A stretch of 64,000 nucleotides of DNA from contig JAYSQZ010000019.1 of assembly GCA_043721315.1 (NCBI GenBank), positions 62,001 through 126,000 on the forward strand, written 5' to 3'. Made by a program: the position numbers and the translations under genes. The DNA comes from Elstera sp043721315. Its GTDB lineage: Bacteria > Pseudomonadota > Alphaproteobacteria > Elsterales > Elsteraceae. Position 1 is the first letter of the stretch; each line of letters opens with the position of its first letter. Shown in pieces: positions 8,190-17,031 of this stretch. The notes below the pieces were generated by a model. It had not been told where the DNA came from, ran no database searches, and saw only the letters and a program-made list of their open reading frames with translations.

Positions 8190-8472
8190 GGAAGTGGGGG
8201 GCTTCTGTTGCCCGGTGCCCCCCGAACCGCGCTTGCCTAATGGTTAGGCAGCGAGTGCTACACGATTGTCGTTGGCACTTCTGAGTTTAGCCCGATAACG
8301 GTGGTACCATGCCGGGCGAAAACTGGGCCTTTATTACGCACGTCGATCCTATTTCGTCCCCAGAAGCCGTCCCTAATACGCGGGCCGGAAATGGTGGAGA
8401 CGCCGGGTACCGCCCCCGGGTCCGTAACGTCTATTCCACGCAGCGTTTATCGCTATAGTCGGTTGCCCGACA
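8190..8472 (-). ncRNA. ssrA: Circularly permuted two-piece tmRNA
   Basis: Read on the minus strand, the acceptor piece comes first. It ends in a T-arm (CCGGG-loop-CCCGG) and CGTCTCCACCA, with the CCA at 8394-8392. After a ~30-nt intervening segment the coding piece begins with GGGGACG at 8361-8355, complementary to CGTCTCC of the acceptor end. The tag reading frame is 8276-8244: GCC AAC GAC AAT then CGT GTA GCA CTC GCT GCC TAA, encoding ANDNRVALAA. It is followed by a stem (TGCCTAA/TTAGGCA) and a G/C hairpin at 8195-8223. A TATATA -10-like box lies at about 8478-8483 on this strand. The two outer ends are approximate. The permuted order is known from alphaproteobacteria; the tag rescues stalled ribosomes and marks peptides for ClpXP. 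Confidence 0.93.
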
Positions 8473-8476
8473 CTTC

Positions 8477-9694
8477 TTATATAGGCGGTCGGGGAGCGAA
8501 TGGGAAGGGGCGTCGGACGCCCTGGATGAGCAAAATCACTAAGATTGGAATAGAAAGAGCGACGGCCAGACTAAACAGCATCCAGCCATACGGCAGAAAA
8601 GGCACAACGAAGGGCAAGCCGAACGCGGCCCCCAAAAACGCCCGGAACCAGGGGCTGAGGGGCTTTGTCGTCCACAGGCTGAACCGGAGGATGCTAAAGG
8701 CTACCGGCGCGAAAAAAATCAACCGATAGGCCCAACTCGACGCCATGACGAAAAGCGCGAGATGGAGAAAGCCAAACGCGAGCAGCAGCGGCCATAGGGA
8801 AGACGCGGCAATATCGTCGGTGATCTGGGTAATATTGCGGCGGTTGAAGGCGTAAAACACGAGGCCGATGAGGAGCAGACTTACGAGGCTGCCCGCAAGA
8901 ATAACCGGCGACGGCAGGGTGATGCCGTAGAGATGCTCCGCCCACCAACCAAGGCTATTGCGGGTTGCCCGCAGGCCGAACGCCGTAGAGCCATCGCCAC
9001 TGTGGGGCGTTGCCGTTAGAATCTCGGTACTTTGCAGCAGCGTCCAGCCCCACAGCGGCGCGGTCAGGCTTAATCCGAGTACGAGCGGCGCGCGCTTACC
9101 CGTCAGCCCCCACAGCGGCAAGAACCAGACGAGCGGATAGAGCTTGAGGGCTGCGGCAAGTCCTATCGCAATTCCTCGGCCTACAGAGTGCCCGCGCAGG
9201 CTTAAAAGGCAGAGCAGAAAGATCAGCGTATCGCTATTGCCGCGCTCCAGCAGCAGCACGATGGGCGGAGAACAAAGGAGCGCTATCAGAAGCCATCGTT
9301 CGCCCGTGTGCTTTAACCTGCGGACAGTGATCAGGGCCGCCCCAGCGAGAGCCAGAATTTGCCCATACCCGACCACCAGCACAGGATCGAGCCGAAGGGC
9401 GCGCAGGAAGTCGAACAGAAAAATCCAAATCTCAGGATAGTTGAACGCCCGCCCCCAGAGATCGAAACTGTTTGCGCCACGCGGGGTTAGGTTCGCCGCG
9501 TAAAACGCGGCGGTTGGGATCGTGCGTAAATCGGCAAAAATCGGGGTCATTCTGTTGAAGCGAAAAGCGCCCAAGAAAAAATCTAAGGATCCGTTCAAAG
9601 ACAGAATGAGCATTCCAAAAAATGCAATAATCAAGCACTCAGGGAGATTTTGAAAAGCGGTTTTTGGCGAGAGGCGCTGTAAAAGCGAAGTCAA
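8477..9694 (-). CDS. GT87/DUF2029-like polyprenyl-phosphate-mannose-type glycosyltransferase
   Basis: 405-residue integral membrane protein with about 9-10 hydrophobic segments. The family-like motifs are an ERGNSD loop (about 152-157) and GLAAALKLYPLVWFLPLW (about 180-197); the latter is typical of the GT87/DUF2029 family, which transfers sugars from lipid-phosphate donors at the membrane. The extracytoplasmic loop RTIPTAAFYAANLTPRG lies early, as in GT-C enzymes. No glycan cluster surrounds it, so the acceptor is unknown. Its 3' end abuts the tmRNA promoter. Confidence 0.78.
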   Translation of the reverse strand: MTSLLQRLSPKTAFQNLPECLIIAFFGMLILSLNGSLDFFLGAFRFNRMTPIFADLRTIPTAAFYAANLTPRGANSFDLWGRAFNYPEIWIFLFDFLRALRLDPVLVVGYGQILALAGAALITVRRLKHTGERWLLIALLCSPPIVLLLERGNSDTLIFLLCLLSLRGHSVGRGIAIGLAAALKLYPLVWFLPLWGLTGKRAPLVLGLSLTAPLWGWTLLQSTEILTATPHSGDGSTAFGLRATRNSLGWWAEHLYGITLPSPVILAGSLVSLLLIGLVFYAFNRRNITQITDDIAASSLWPLLLAFGFLHLALFVMASSWAYRLIFFAPVAFSILRFSLWTTKPLSPWFRAFLGAAFGLPFVVPFLPYGWMLFSLAVALSIPILVILLIQGVRRPFPFAPRPPI

Positions 9695-10172
9695 TTATCT
9701 GATCCATCTCGATATTTTTCTGCAAGGCGGGCGCTTCTCAAAACACAAGCACCATTAGGTTAATGGTTTTTCGTCCGGAGAGACTGAGCAAGGCCGCGCT
9801 TAAAGTCAAGCGGCGCTGCGGCGTTTTGGACTCTTGCTGCAAGGCACATTTACCCGCTCAGACGGGCGGTCTAAAAGCGCAACCCAATCTGCCTCCGCCG
9901 AAATAGGGGCTGCCCAAGTTCGACTTTCACCAGAGATGGCCGACACAACGCCCTATCGCACGCTGACCGAGACGGCGTTTCACGAGATGTCTCACCTACT
10001 CCGCCCCGGCCATCTGGCGCAGTACTGGCCTTATCGGCGGGATCGACTGCGTTTTGGCGCAATTGTCCTAAGAGGCGGTTTGGAAATTCGGCGGTTGAGA
10101 GCTTGCGAGACATTTTGGGGGCCTCATAAGAACCAACCGCAGCGAATATCGAGACTATCTACAAGATTGGCT
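9695..10172. other. 478-bp intergenic stretch holding only a fumarase fragment
   Basis: Between the glycosyltransferase and a chemoreceptor gene, both on the minus strand, no intact gene is evident. An open frame from TTG 9834 to 10196 exists, but only residues encoded at 9936-10022 resemble a known protein. The remainder has no recognisable content, and the frame runs into the chemoreceptor's 3' end. Confidence 0.6.
9936..10022 (+). pseudogene. Class I fumarate hydratase, internal fragment
   Basis: The 29 codons read MADTTPYRTLT followed directly by ETAFHEMSHLLRPGHLAQ. In class I (iron-sulfur) fumarases, D-T-T/D-P-Y-R-x-L-T lies near the N-terminus, and AFHDINHLLRPGHLAQ lies some 30 residues later. 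The two pieces are joined here as if the intervening codons had been deleted in frame. No other part of the ~500-residue enzyme is seen. This is a relic of a lost or moved fumarase gene; the match is from memory of the family. Confidence 0.6.
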
Positions 10173-11852
10173 TCATGCTGCGCGGATGGATGCTAGAAAC
10201 GCTGCCACGGCTTGATCGAGATGGGAAGCCGTGCGGTTCAACCCGCTCGCAGCCGCACTCACAGCTTGGGCTGCCGCACCCGTATCGTTAGCCGATCCTT
10301 GCATCCGGCTGACATTATCAATAACCACATCGGTTCCCGCCGCAGCCTGCTGCACATTGCGCGCAATTTCCCCCGTGGCCGCGCCTTGCTCACCAACAGC
10401 GGCGGCGACTGTCGTGCTGAGATTATTCATACGAAGAATCACATCGGAAATACGCGTTACCATCGCCACAGCCGAGCCGGTTTCGGATTGGATTGCGGCG
10501 ATCTGAGTTTGAATCTCGTTGGTGGCGTGGGCAGTTTGACTGGCTAACGATTTAACCTCTCCCGCCACCACGGCAAAGCCGCGCCCGGCGTCGCCCGCGC
10601 GCGCGGCTTCAATGGTCGCATTCAGCGCCAGCAGATTGGTTTGTTCGGCGATTTCTTGAATGAGGCGCACAACATTGCCAATGCGATTAGTACTGGCCGC
10701 CAAAGTGCCGATGGCGCCGCTGGTGGCATTTGCCGCCTGCACGCCTTCGTCCGCCAAGATGACCGATTGGCTGGCCTGCCGAGTGATTTCGGAAATTGAC
10801 GCGCTTAACTCTTCGGTCGCCGCCGCCACGGTTTGAACATTACCTGTGGTTTGATGGGCCGCCGAGGTCGCTTCGCAGGCTTGCTGAGCCGCGCTTTCCG
10901 CTGTTTGCGATAGGGCTTCCGCGCGCAGGTCCAATCCTTTGGAGGCGGCGAGGGTCTCCCGCACCAAATCGCCAATACTGGTCTCGAACCGTTCGGCGAG
11001 GGCAAGCATAGCGTGGCGTTTTTCTTCCGCTGACCGCTCTTCCGCCGCGCGCCGTTCGGCTTCAAGGTGTAGATTGGCTTCAGCTTGAGCTTTGAAGCGG
11101 TTCAACGCGTCGGCCAGCCGCCCCAACTCGTCCCGGCGTTTCAGACCAGGGATTTCAAGAGTGAGATCCCCCTGAGCAACCCGCCCCATCGCGTCGGTAA
11201 TGCGCCCTAGAGGCCCAGTAATCCCGCGCCGGGCGACCAGCAGCGAGCCAAGCAAGCCAAGGGCGACGCCTGCAATGCCAACGCCCTTTAGGGCATTATC
11301 CGCATCGCTGGCATAAACGCGAAAATCGGCATTCGACTCATTCACGATCTTATTATTGCGGTCTTCTATTTCAATAAGTTTGCGCCGCAGCGCTACCACA
11401 ACCCGTCGCTGCCCCATAACTTCTTCGAGTGCCTTCGCGCGACCCTCGGCGATTCCGTCTTTCGTTAGGGAAATGATTAATAAATAGGCTTTCTCATACC
11501 CATCCAAGCGCGTACGGAAATCGCTCACTGCCGTTTTATCCTCGGAATCGGCGGCATTGCGTTCCAACTGTTCCAGCCGTTCGCGCAAACGCCCAAGCTC
11601 GTCACTCGCTGCCGCTTCAATCGCAGCCCTATCGCCACTCGGCAGGTCCAGCGGCAAATATTCTATCGCGCGCGCGAATGATAGCAAGTTAGAGGTGGCC
11701 CTGCCTGAAGAATAGACCTGCTGCGTGAACTGAGCAACACCCTCGAACCGCTTCGTTGCATCGTGCAGAGTCGCCACCGCAAGGGCAACCATACCGCCGA
11801 TCAACACGCAAAGAAAAATTACAACACCAACAACTTTATGGCCAATCTTCAT
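10173..11852 (-). CDS. Methyl-accepting chemotaxis protein
   Basis: 559 residues: a short cytoplasmic N-terminus, TM1 (about 7-27), a ~170-residue periplasmic helical sensor region, TM2 (about 192-212, VGIAGVALGLLGSLLVA), a HAMP domain (GPLGRITDAMGRVAQGDL), and the C-terminal signalling coiled coil with the hairpin tip EQTNLLALNATIEAARAG. The start at 11852 is supported by AGGGGAGG 5 nt upstream; an upstream ATG 51 bp earlier has no such signal. The periplasmic ligand is unknown. No che genes are in the window. Confidence 0.93.
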   Translation of the reverse strand: MKIGHKVVGVVIFLCVLIGGMVALAVATLHDATKRFEGVAQFTQQVYSSGRATSNLLSFARAIEYLPLDLPSGDRAAIEAAASDELGRLRERLEQLERNAADSEDKTAVSDFRTRLDGYEKAYLLIISLTKDGIAEGRAKALEEVMGQRRVVVALRRKLIEIEDRNNKIVNESNADFRVYASDADNALKGVGIAGVALGLLGSLLVARRGITGPLGRITDAMGRVAQGDLTLEIPGLKRRDELGRLADALNRFKAQAEANLHLEAERRAAEERSAEEKRHAMLALAERFETSIGDLVRETLAASKGLDLRAEALSQTAESAAQQACEATSAAHQTTGNVQTVAAATEELSASISEITRQASQSVILADEGVQAANATSGAIGTLAASTNRIGNVVRLIQEIAEQTNLLALNATIEAARAGDAGRGFAVVAGEVKSLASQTAHATNEIQTQIAAIQSETGSAVAMVTRISDVILRMNNLSTTVAAAVGEQGAATGEIARNVQQAAAGTDVVIDNVSRMQGSANDTGAAAQAVSAAASGLNRTASHLDQAVAAFLASIRAA

Positions 11853-12023
11853 TACTACCTCCCCTATGCCAGCCCATTGGCAAAATGTAATCATTTTCAG
11901 CATATAAATTAAGCAATCTTTATGCCATTAATGGCAACAAATAAAAAGGAGGACTTTCGCCCTCCTAATTTGTGTCAGCTTTACAACCGCCATAAGGCTG
12001 CAAGGAAGCAATCGGAAGCCGGT

Positions 12024-12800
12024 CTATATCCCCTCGCCTTCCACGCTCATCGCCCGTCCAAGGTCGCTCCGCACCCGTTCAATGGCGAGTGCGGCCCCGC
12101 GTTGGCGGGGGCGCGGGTCGAGAATGGGGTGGCTCGCGGTGATATGCGCGGGTTTGCCGCCCAGCAAGATCACGCGGTCGGCGAGATAGACGGCTTCATC
12201 AATATCGTGCGTGACCATGAGAATTGTGGTGCCGCTGGCTTTCCAGATACGCAGAACTTCGTCTTGCAACTGCGCGCGGGTGATAGCGTCGAGCGCGCCG
12301 AAAGGCTCGTCCAGCAGCAGCAGATCGGGTTCCACTGCCAGCGCACGCGCAAGGCCGACGCGCTGGCGCTGCCCGCCGGAAAGTTGATAGGGCCAGCGGG
12401 TGTGAAACTCCGACAGCCCAACGAGCGCCAAGGCCGCTTCCGCCCGGCGGCGCTGATCGGCTTTCGAGAGGCCCAAACCTTCGAGGCCGAACATCACATT
12501 CCCCAAAACGCGCCGCCACGGCAGCAGGCGCGCTTCTTGGAACACCAGCGCGCTGGGGCGGCTGTTCGGGCGCGGCGTAAGGCGGCTGATAACGGTTCCG
12601 GCAGAGGGTTTCGACAGATCGGCCAGCACGCGCAGCAAGGTGGATTTCCCCACGCCCGACGCGCCGACGATAGCAACGAAATCACCGCGATTGAGCGTAA
12701 GATCGAGATTCTCCAGCACCACTGTTCGCCCGCCGTCGGCTTGCGGATAGGCCAGTTGCAGGCCGGAAATCTCGATGATCGGCGGGTTTAGCGTTGCCAT
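12024..12800 (-). CDS. ABC transporter ATP-binding protein, sulfonate/taurine/nitrate type
   Basis: 258-residue ABC ATPase of the SsuB/TauB/NrtD class. Walker A GASGVGKST, signature LSGGQRQRVGLARAL, Walker B LLLLDEPFGALD, H-loop MVTHDIDEA, and the family-typical YLADRVILLGGKPAHI near the end. It overlaps the permease gene by 13 bp and is the last gene of a three-gene importer operon. Substrate class (sulfonates, taurine, nitrate, thiamine precursors) cannot be narrowed, because no desulfonating monooxygenase lies alongside. Confidence 0.9.
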   Translation of the reverse strand: MATLNPPIIEISGLQLAYPQADGGRTVVLENLDLTLNRGDFVAIVGASGVGKSTLLRVLADLSKPSAGTVISRLTPRPNSRPSALVFQEARLLPWRRVLGNVMFGLEGLGLSKADQRRRAEAALALVGLSEFHTRWPYQLSGGQRQRVGLARALAVEPDLLLLDEPFGALDAITRAQLQDEVLRIWKASGTTILMVTHDIDEAVYLADRVILLGGKPAHITASHPILDPRPRQRGAALAIERVRSDLGRAMSVEGEGI

Positions 12801-13591
12801 TGCAGCACCAGAGCCGTCAGGCGACCAAACGCAATATCGGTAAGGCTATAAAGCCCGGCAATGGTGAGCATATAGAGCACGACGACAGAAGTTGCGAGCA
12901 GAGAGGAGGCTTCCATCATGCGCGCGCCAATGCCGGGAATGCCGAAGAGTTCGGCGGCGACCACCGCCATCCAGCCCTGGCCCAAGGCAATGCGAATGCC
13001 ATTAAAAATGCCGGGAGCCGCTGCGGGCAGCACGATTTTGAACAGCTTCGCCAAACGCGAGCGGTGCCCGAAGGCATCGGCCACTTCCAGCAAATCGGGA
13101 TCGACCCCGCGCACCGCTGCAAACGCCGCAAAATAGTTAATCCAGAACACGCCAATCGCGATGATAAAGGTCGCCGCCGCTTCGGTAATGCCGAACCAGA
13201 TGACGGCAAACGGAATCCAGGCAATCCCCGGTATCGGGCGCAACACCCGCACGATACCGAGTTGCAACGCCTCGAACATCTTCGACAAGCCCGCCGAAAT
13301 CCCCAGCGCGATGCCAAGGGCAGAGCCGACCAGCAACCCCGCCGCATAGTGCCCGAAACTGCCCTGGACCGCCTTCCACCAATGGCCGCTGTTCCATTCG
13401 CGCAAGGCCGCCGCCGGCACCATCGACGGCGGCGGCGCGAGCGTGCGGGACATAAGCCCAGTGTGCGCCAGCGATTCCCACAAAGCCAAGAAGACAGCCA
13501 AGCCTATGAGAGACAGAATCAATCGGTGAAGCTGGGTTCGATCTTTCAGAAAGGGCAGCGCAGGCGCGGCAAAGGTCGCCTTTTCGGTCAC
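12788..13591 (-). CDS. ABC transporter permease, sulfonate/taurine/nitrate type
   Basis: 267 residues with about six TM segments. It has the BPD_transp_1 EAA-like loop, here EVADAFGHRSRLAKLFKIVLP followed by AAAPGIFNGIRIALGQGWMAVV, as in SsuC/TauC. It pairs with the ATPase downstream (13-bp overlap) and the binding protein upstream (4-bp overlap), so the three are translationally coupled. Confidence 0.9.
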   Translation of the reverse strand: MTEKATFAAPALPFLKDRTQLHRLILSLIGLAVFLALWESLAHTGLMSRTLAPPPSMVPAAALREWNSGHWWKAVQGSFGHYAAGLLVGSALGIALGISAGLSKMFEALQLGIVRVLRPIPGIAWIPFAVIWFGITEAAATFIIAIGVFWINYFAAFAAVRGVDPDLLEVADAFGHRSRLAKLFKIVLPAAAPGIFNGIRIALGQGWMAVVAAELFGIPGIGARMMEASSLLATSVVVLYMLTIAGLYSLTDIAFGRLTALVLQWQR

Positions 13592-14619
13592 GGGGTCGTG
13601 GCTTTCTGATAGGGGCCAACATCGAACAAGGTATCGAGCGGAACGGTCTGAGGCAACGTGCCGATTTTTGCCTGGAAAGTCTGCATTTTTTCGACCGAAG
13701 CCCGGATAACATCGGGGTTGGCCTCGAATTTCGACGAAGGTGAGGACAGCGCGCGCTCAATCGTACTCTGATCGGTTAAGCCCGCGCCGATGAACTTATG
13801 CACTGCCGGGGCGGCTTTCTTCGGGTCGGACGCCAGCAGCTTGGTCGCCCGAACGTGCAGGGCCACAAGCGTGTCGATCGCCGCCGGGTTCGCCTTGCGC
13901 GCGTCATCGCGCACCGCCAGCACCGAGCCGGGTTGCCCTGGGAAAATCTCGCCGCCAAGGCCGACGATTTTCACGTCCGGGTCGATATCGCGGATAATGG
14001 TAATCACCGGCTCGCGCACCGCCGCCACATCGACGGCTTTGGCCAGCAGCGCTTGCTGGGTCTTTTCAATCCCCATCGGCAGAATCTCGATCTGGTTCGG
14101 ATCGAGCTTACCCACTTCTTGCGCCCAATAGCGCGTAACCGTATCCGGCACCGACCCTGCAGGCTGAGTAGAGATTTTCACCTTCTGGCCCGTTTCCTTG
14201 AAGAAAACCGGAACAGCGGCAGCGGCAGAACCGGTTTTCGCCACAAGGTCAGCAAACTTACCGCGCCCAACGAGCGCAATTTCTTCCGTCGCGGTCGCCG
14301 CCAATACTGTAACGCCGATGCCATTGGCTTTGGCAACAATGAAGGGGCTAACGCCCGCATACAGCACATCGAGCTTGCCAGACGCCAGCGCCTGAATCAT
14401 CGCGGGGCCGCTATCGAAGCGCGTGATTTGTAGGTCCAGCCCTGCCGCCTTCGCCCAACCCTCGCCTTCCATCACAAACAACTGCGAGACGCCGAGGACG
14501 GGGATATACCCGACTTGCAACTTTACTTGCGCGGCAGCAGGCAGCGCCATGACCGCAAGGCTGGCGGTAACGCCGATAAGGGCAGCGCGGCGGCTGAGAC
14601 GGGAGACCAAAGAGCGCAT
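13588..14619 (-). CDS. ABC transporter substrate-binding protein, sulfonate/taurine/nitrate type
   Basis: 343-residue periplasmic protein. It has a signal peptide (RRAALIGVTASLAVMALPAAAQ, cleavage about residue 30), then VKLQVGYIPVLGVSQLFVME, FDSGPAMIQALASGKLDVLYAG and a later AAVREPVITII, the usual layout of the SsuA/TauA/NMT1 group. ATG 14619 was chosen because GGAGGA lies 7 nt upstream and the signal peptide begins there. It heads the importer operon, with a large palindrome 62 bp upstream. Confidence 0.9.
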   Translation of the reverse strand: MRSLVSRLSRRAALIGVTASLAVMALPAAAQVKLQVGYIPVLGVSQLFVMEGEGWAKAAGLDLQITRFDSGPAMIQALASGKLDVLYAGVSPFIVAKANGIGVTVLAATATEEIALVGRGKFADLVAKTGSAAAAVPVFFKETGQKVKISTQPAGSVPDTVTRYWAQEVGKLDPNQIEILPMGIEKTQQALLAKAVDVAAVREPVITIIRDIDPDVKIVGLGGEIFPGQPGSVLAVRDDARKANPAAIDTLVALHVRATKLLASDPKKAAPAVHKFIGAGLTDQSTIERALSSPSSKFEANPDVIRASVEKMQTFQAKIGTLPQTVPLDTLFDVGPYQKATTP

Positions 14620-14680
14620 AGGAAATCCTCCAGAAAATCTGGATTTCACAGAACCACACCCGTTACCACGTGTAAAGTGC

Positions 14681-14712
14681 ATATCACAAATAACATTCGT
14701 TATATGTGATAT
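14681..14712. promoter_or_regulatory. 32-bp inverted repeat upstream of the sulfonate-type ABC operon
   Basis: Two 14-bp arms (ATATCACAAATAAC and GTTATATGTGATAT) with a 4-bp spacer differ by one base pair. The element is AT-rich, has no T-run, and lies between the GST stop (14718) and the binding-protein start (14619). Its size and position fit a dimeric repressor or activator site controlling the importer. No adjacent regulator gene is present, so the cognate protein is unknown. Confidence 0.6.
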
Positions 14713-14717
14713 GACTT

Positions 14718-15314
14718 CTATGCGGGGCGGGTAGCAACCAAGGAGGGGCGCGTTTCGATAGCCGCATACCACGCCGCCAAACGCGGACGGCCCGCGCGCC
14801 AATCAAGATGGGGCAGGCGAAAATCCATATATCCCAGCCCGCACGCAACCGTCAGGCTGCCCAGCGTGATCGGCTCCAACTGCCGTGCTTGGCCCTCCAA
14901 CCAATCCGCCGCCGCCATCATCGCCGCCTCTTGACGTACAATGAAACTGGGTGATTTTTCGCCATCAGCCCGCAAGGTTTCCATGCGCGCGCCGAACGCC
15001 GCGTCGCAAATACCATCGCCCAGCGCTTGTAGCCGCAACACCGACCAGCGCGCGGGGCCACCCAGCGGCAGCAAATCGGTATTGCTAGCGAGCGCCAGCA
15101 GATATTCGACGATCACCGGACTATCGAACAGCGCCTCGCCATCCTCCAGCACCAGGGTTGGCACTTTGCACAGCGGGTTGTGCGCCCGAAGGGATTCTTC
15201 CTGGTGTGGATTGGTTGGAACAATGCTCACTTCGTCCGACAAGCCAGTTTCATGGATAATCACCATAACCTTGCGCGCATAGGGCGAAGCGGGCGCAGAC
15301 CGGAGCTGGAGCAT
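14718..15314 (-). CDS. Glutathione S-transferase family protein
   Basis: 198 residues. The N-terminal thioredoxin-like domain begins MLQLRSAPASPYARKVMV, with Ser-Pro in the catalytic loop, followed by NPLCKVPTLVLEDG (cis-Pro glutathione-binding segment) and DSPVIVEYL. The C-terminal helical domain ends LDWRAGRPRLAAWYAAIETRP. ATG 15314 follows AGAGGA at 7 nt and is preferred to the ATG 27 bp earlier. It lies 38 bp downstream of the glyoxalase II gene, consistent with a shared glutathione-linked detoxification role. Confidence 0.9.
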   Translation of the reverse strand: MLQLRSAPASPYARKVMVIIHETGLSDEVSIVPTNPHQEESLRAHNPLCKVPTLVLEDGEALFDSPVIVEYLLALASNTDLLPLGGPARWSVLRLQALGDGICDAAFGARMETLRADGEKSPSFIVRQEAAMMAAADWLEGQARQLEPITLGSLTVACGLGYMDFRLPHLDWRAGRPRLAAWYAAIETRPSLVATRPA

Positions 15315-15352
15315 GATTATTCCTCTAAACTGTTGAGACAAGACGATACTGC

Positions 15353-16114
15353 CTAAAAGTGATCCTTGCGACCTCGGATCTCTGCAAAAACCGCAACCGG
15401 CTCTGCATTCGCTGCAAGACCGAGCCTTGCCGCCATGCCCGTCGCGTCGGCGCGTAGAAAGGGATTGGTGCGCGCTTCCTGCCCCATCAAGGGCGGCACG
15501 GTGGGTAAACCTTGCGCCCGTTTTGCGCGAATCTCCGCCCCATAGGCTGCAAGCGCCGCATCGCCGGGCAACAGATGTTCGGCAAACCGCAGGTTGCTTT
15601 CAGTATATTCATGGGCGCAATAAACGCGCGTATCGGCAGGCAGCGCGCGAAAGCGCTTAAGCGCATCCCACATCTGAGCGGGAGTGCCCTCGAACAGCCG
15701 CCCGCAGCCCAAGGCGAACAGCGTATCGCCGCAAAACAGCGCGGCGCTTTCGGCACAATAATAGGCGATATGGCCGCGCGTGTGGCCGGGCACGTCCATC
15801 ACCACGGCTGCGGACGCCCCGAGCGCGACCGTCTCGCCCTCCGCCACCGCCCGGTCGATCCCCGGAATCCGCGCGCGGTCGGCGGCAGGGCCGATGATGG
15901 TGCATCCCGTCGCGGCTTTCAGCGCCAGATTACCGCCAACGTGATCGTCGTGGTGATGCGTGTTCAAAATCGCGTCGAGCTTACCGCCCTGGAGCGCGCC
16001 CAACACCAACGCCGCATCGGCAGGATCGACGACGAACCGAAAGCCTGTGGCCGTATCGAGACCGAGGAAGACATAGTTATCGCTGCGCGCGGGCAGAAGA
16101 TTGATTTGAAGCAT
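15353..16114 (-). CDS. gloB: Hydroxyacylglutathione hydrolase (glyoxalase II)
   Basis: 253-residue metallo-beta-lactamase-fold thioesterase that hydrolyses S-lactoylglutathione. The binuclear metal motif THHHDDHVGG (about 52-61), the second site DVPGHTRGHIAYYC, LFCGDTLFALGCGRLFEG and CAHEYTESNLRFA are all present. The C-terminal domain ends NPFLRADATG, then AEIRGRKDHF. Full length for the family. Confidence 0.94.
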   Translation of the reverse strand: MLQINLLPARSDNYVFLGLDTATGFRFVVDPADAALVLGALQGGKLDAILNTHHHDDHVGGNLALKAATGCTIIGPAADRARIPGIDRAVAEGETVALGASAAVVMDVPGHTRGHIAYYCAESAALFCGDTLFALGCGRLFEGTPAQMWDALKRFRALPADTRVYCAHEYTESNLRFAEHLLPGDAALAAYGAEIRAKRAQGLPTVPPLMGQEARTNPFLRADATGMAARLGLAANAEPVAVFAEIRGRKDHF

Positions 16115-16150
16115 GGTTAGCAGTTTACGGTGTTTTTCGGCGCAAAGAAA

Positions 16151-17014
16151 TCAGCGCGTGAGAATCAACGCAACCCCGAACAAGGCCAGCGCGGTTGCGG
16201 CCCAGGAGACCCAACTCAGGCGGACGCCAAAGAAAATCCGCAAAATCGGCAGCATCAGAATCGGCGGTAGCGCGCTCAAGATCGCGGCCAAGCCGGTTTC
16301 GACATGGGCAATGGCATAGGAGACAAAGAACACCCCACCGCCGGAGATTGATCCCGCCAGCGCAATCCGCTTCCACAACCGCCCCGGTTGACGAAAGGCG
16401 CTAGGGCGGGTGATGAGCAGAAAGAGCGCGAGCGACCCCAAGGCGCGCAAGAACGCCACCAGAATGGGATCAATCCCGGCCACCAGCGCTGGTTTTTGCA
16501 GCAAGGAGCCGCCCGCTTGCCCCAACCCGCCCAACAGACCGAAGAGAATGCCCACCCCGATAGCCCCCGGTTCGGGCGCAAGGCTGGCGGCTTCTTTTTC
16601 TTTCCGCGCTACCGCCAAGGCAATGCCGCTGAGGGCCAAAGCCCCGCCAACGAGCGCCTGAAACGGCAGGGCTTCCCCTAAAAACGCCCACCCCAGCACA
16701 ACGGTAAACGGCGCGGCGCTCATATAAATAAGACTACCGAGGCGCGGGCCAATCATTTTATAGCATTGGAACAGCGCCACGTCGCCCAACGACAAGCCAA
16801 TGAGGCCCGACAGCACGGCCCAGAAGCTCGCGTCCCACGTGAGGCGGCTCCAATCGGCAAACAGGCTGGCCGCTGCACCGAGTAATATCACAAACACAAT
16901 CATTCGGCTGCGGCTGAAGGCGACCGAGCCGATTTCCTTGATGACCGGCGTTGCAATGAGCGGACCCAAGGTCCAACACAGCGACGCCAGAAGCGCCGAG
17001 GCTTCCCCCAACAT
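16151..17014 (-). CDS. EamA/DMT-superfamily permease
   Basis: 287 residues with ten predicted TM helices in two EamA repeats of about 140 residues each (first from LGEASALLASLCW, second from GVGILFGLLGGLGQAG). This is the usual layout of drug/metabolite exporters. Neighbouring genes do not reveal the substrate. The stop of gloB's upstream region and this gene are 36 bp apart, so transcription may be continuous. Confidence 0.85.
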   Translation of the reverse strand: MLGEASALLASLCWTLGPLIATPVIKEIGSVAFSRSRMIVFVILLGAAASLFADWSRLTWDASFWAVLSGLIGLSLGDVALFQCYKMIGPRLGSLIYMSAAPFTVVLGWAFLGEALPFQALVGGALALSGIALAVARKEKEAASLAPEPGAIGVGILFGLLGGLGQAGGSLLQKPALVAGIDPILVAFLRALGSLALFLLITRPSAFRQPGRLWKRIALAGSISGGGVFFVSYAIAHVETGLAAILSALPPILMLPILRIFFGVRLSWVSWAATALALFGVALILTR

Positions 17015-17031
17015 TGTGCGAACTCTTTTGG

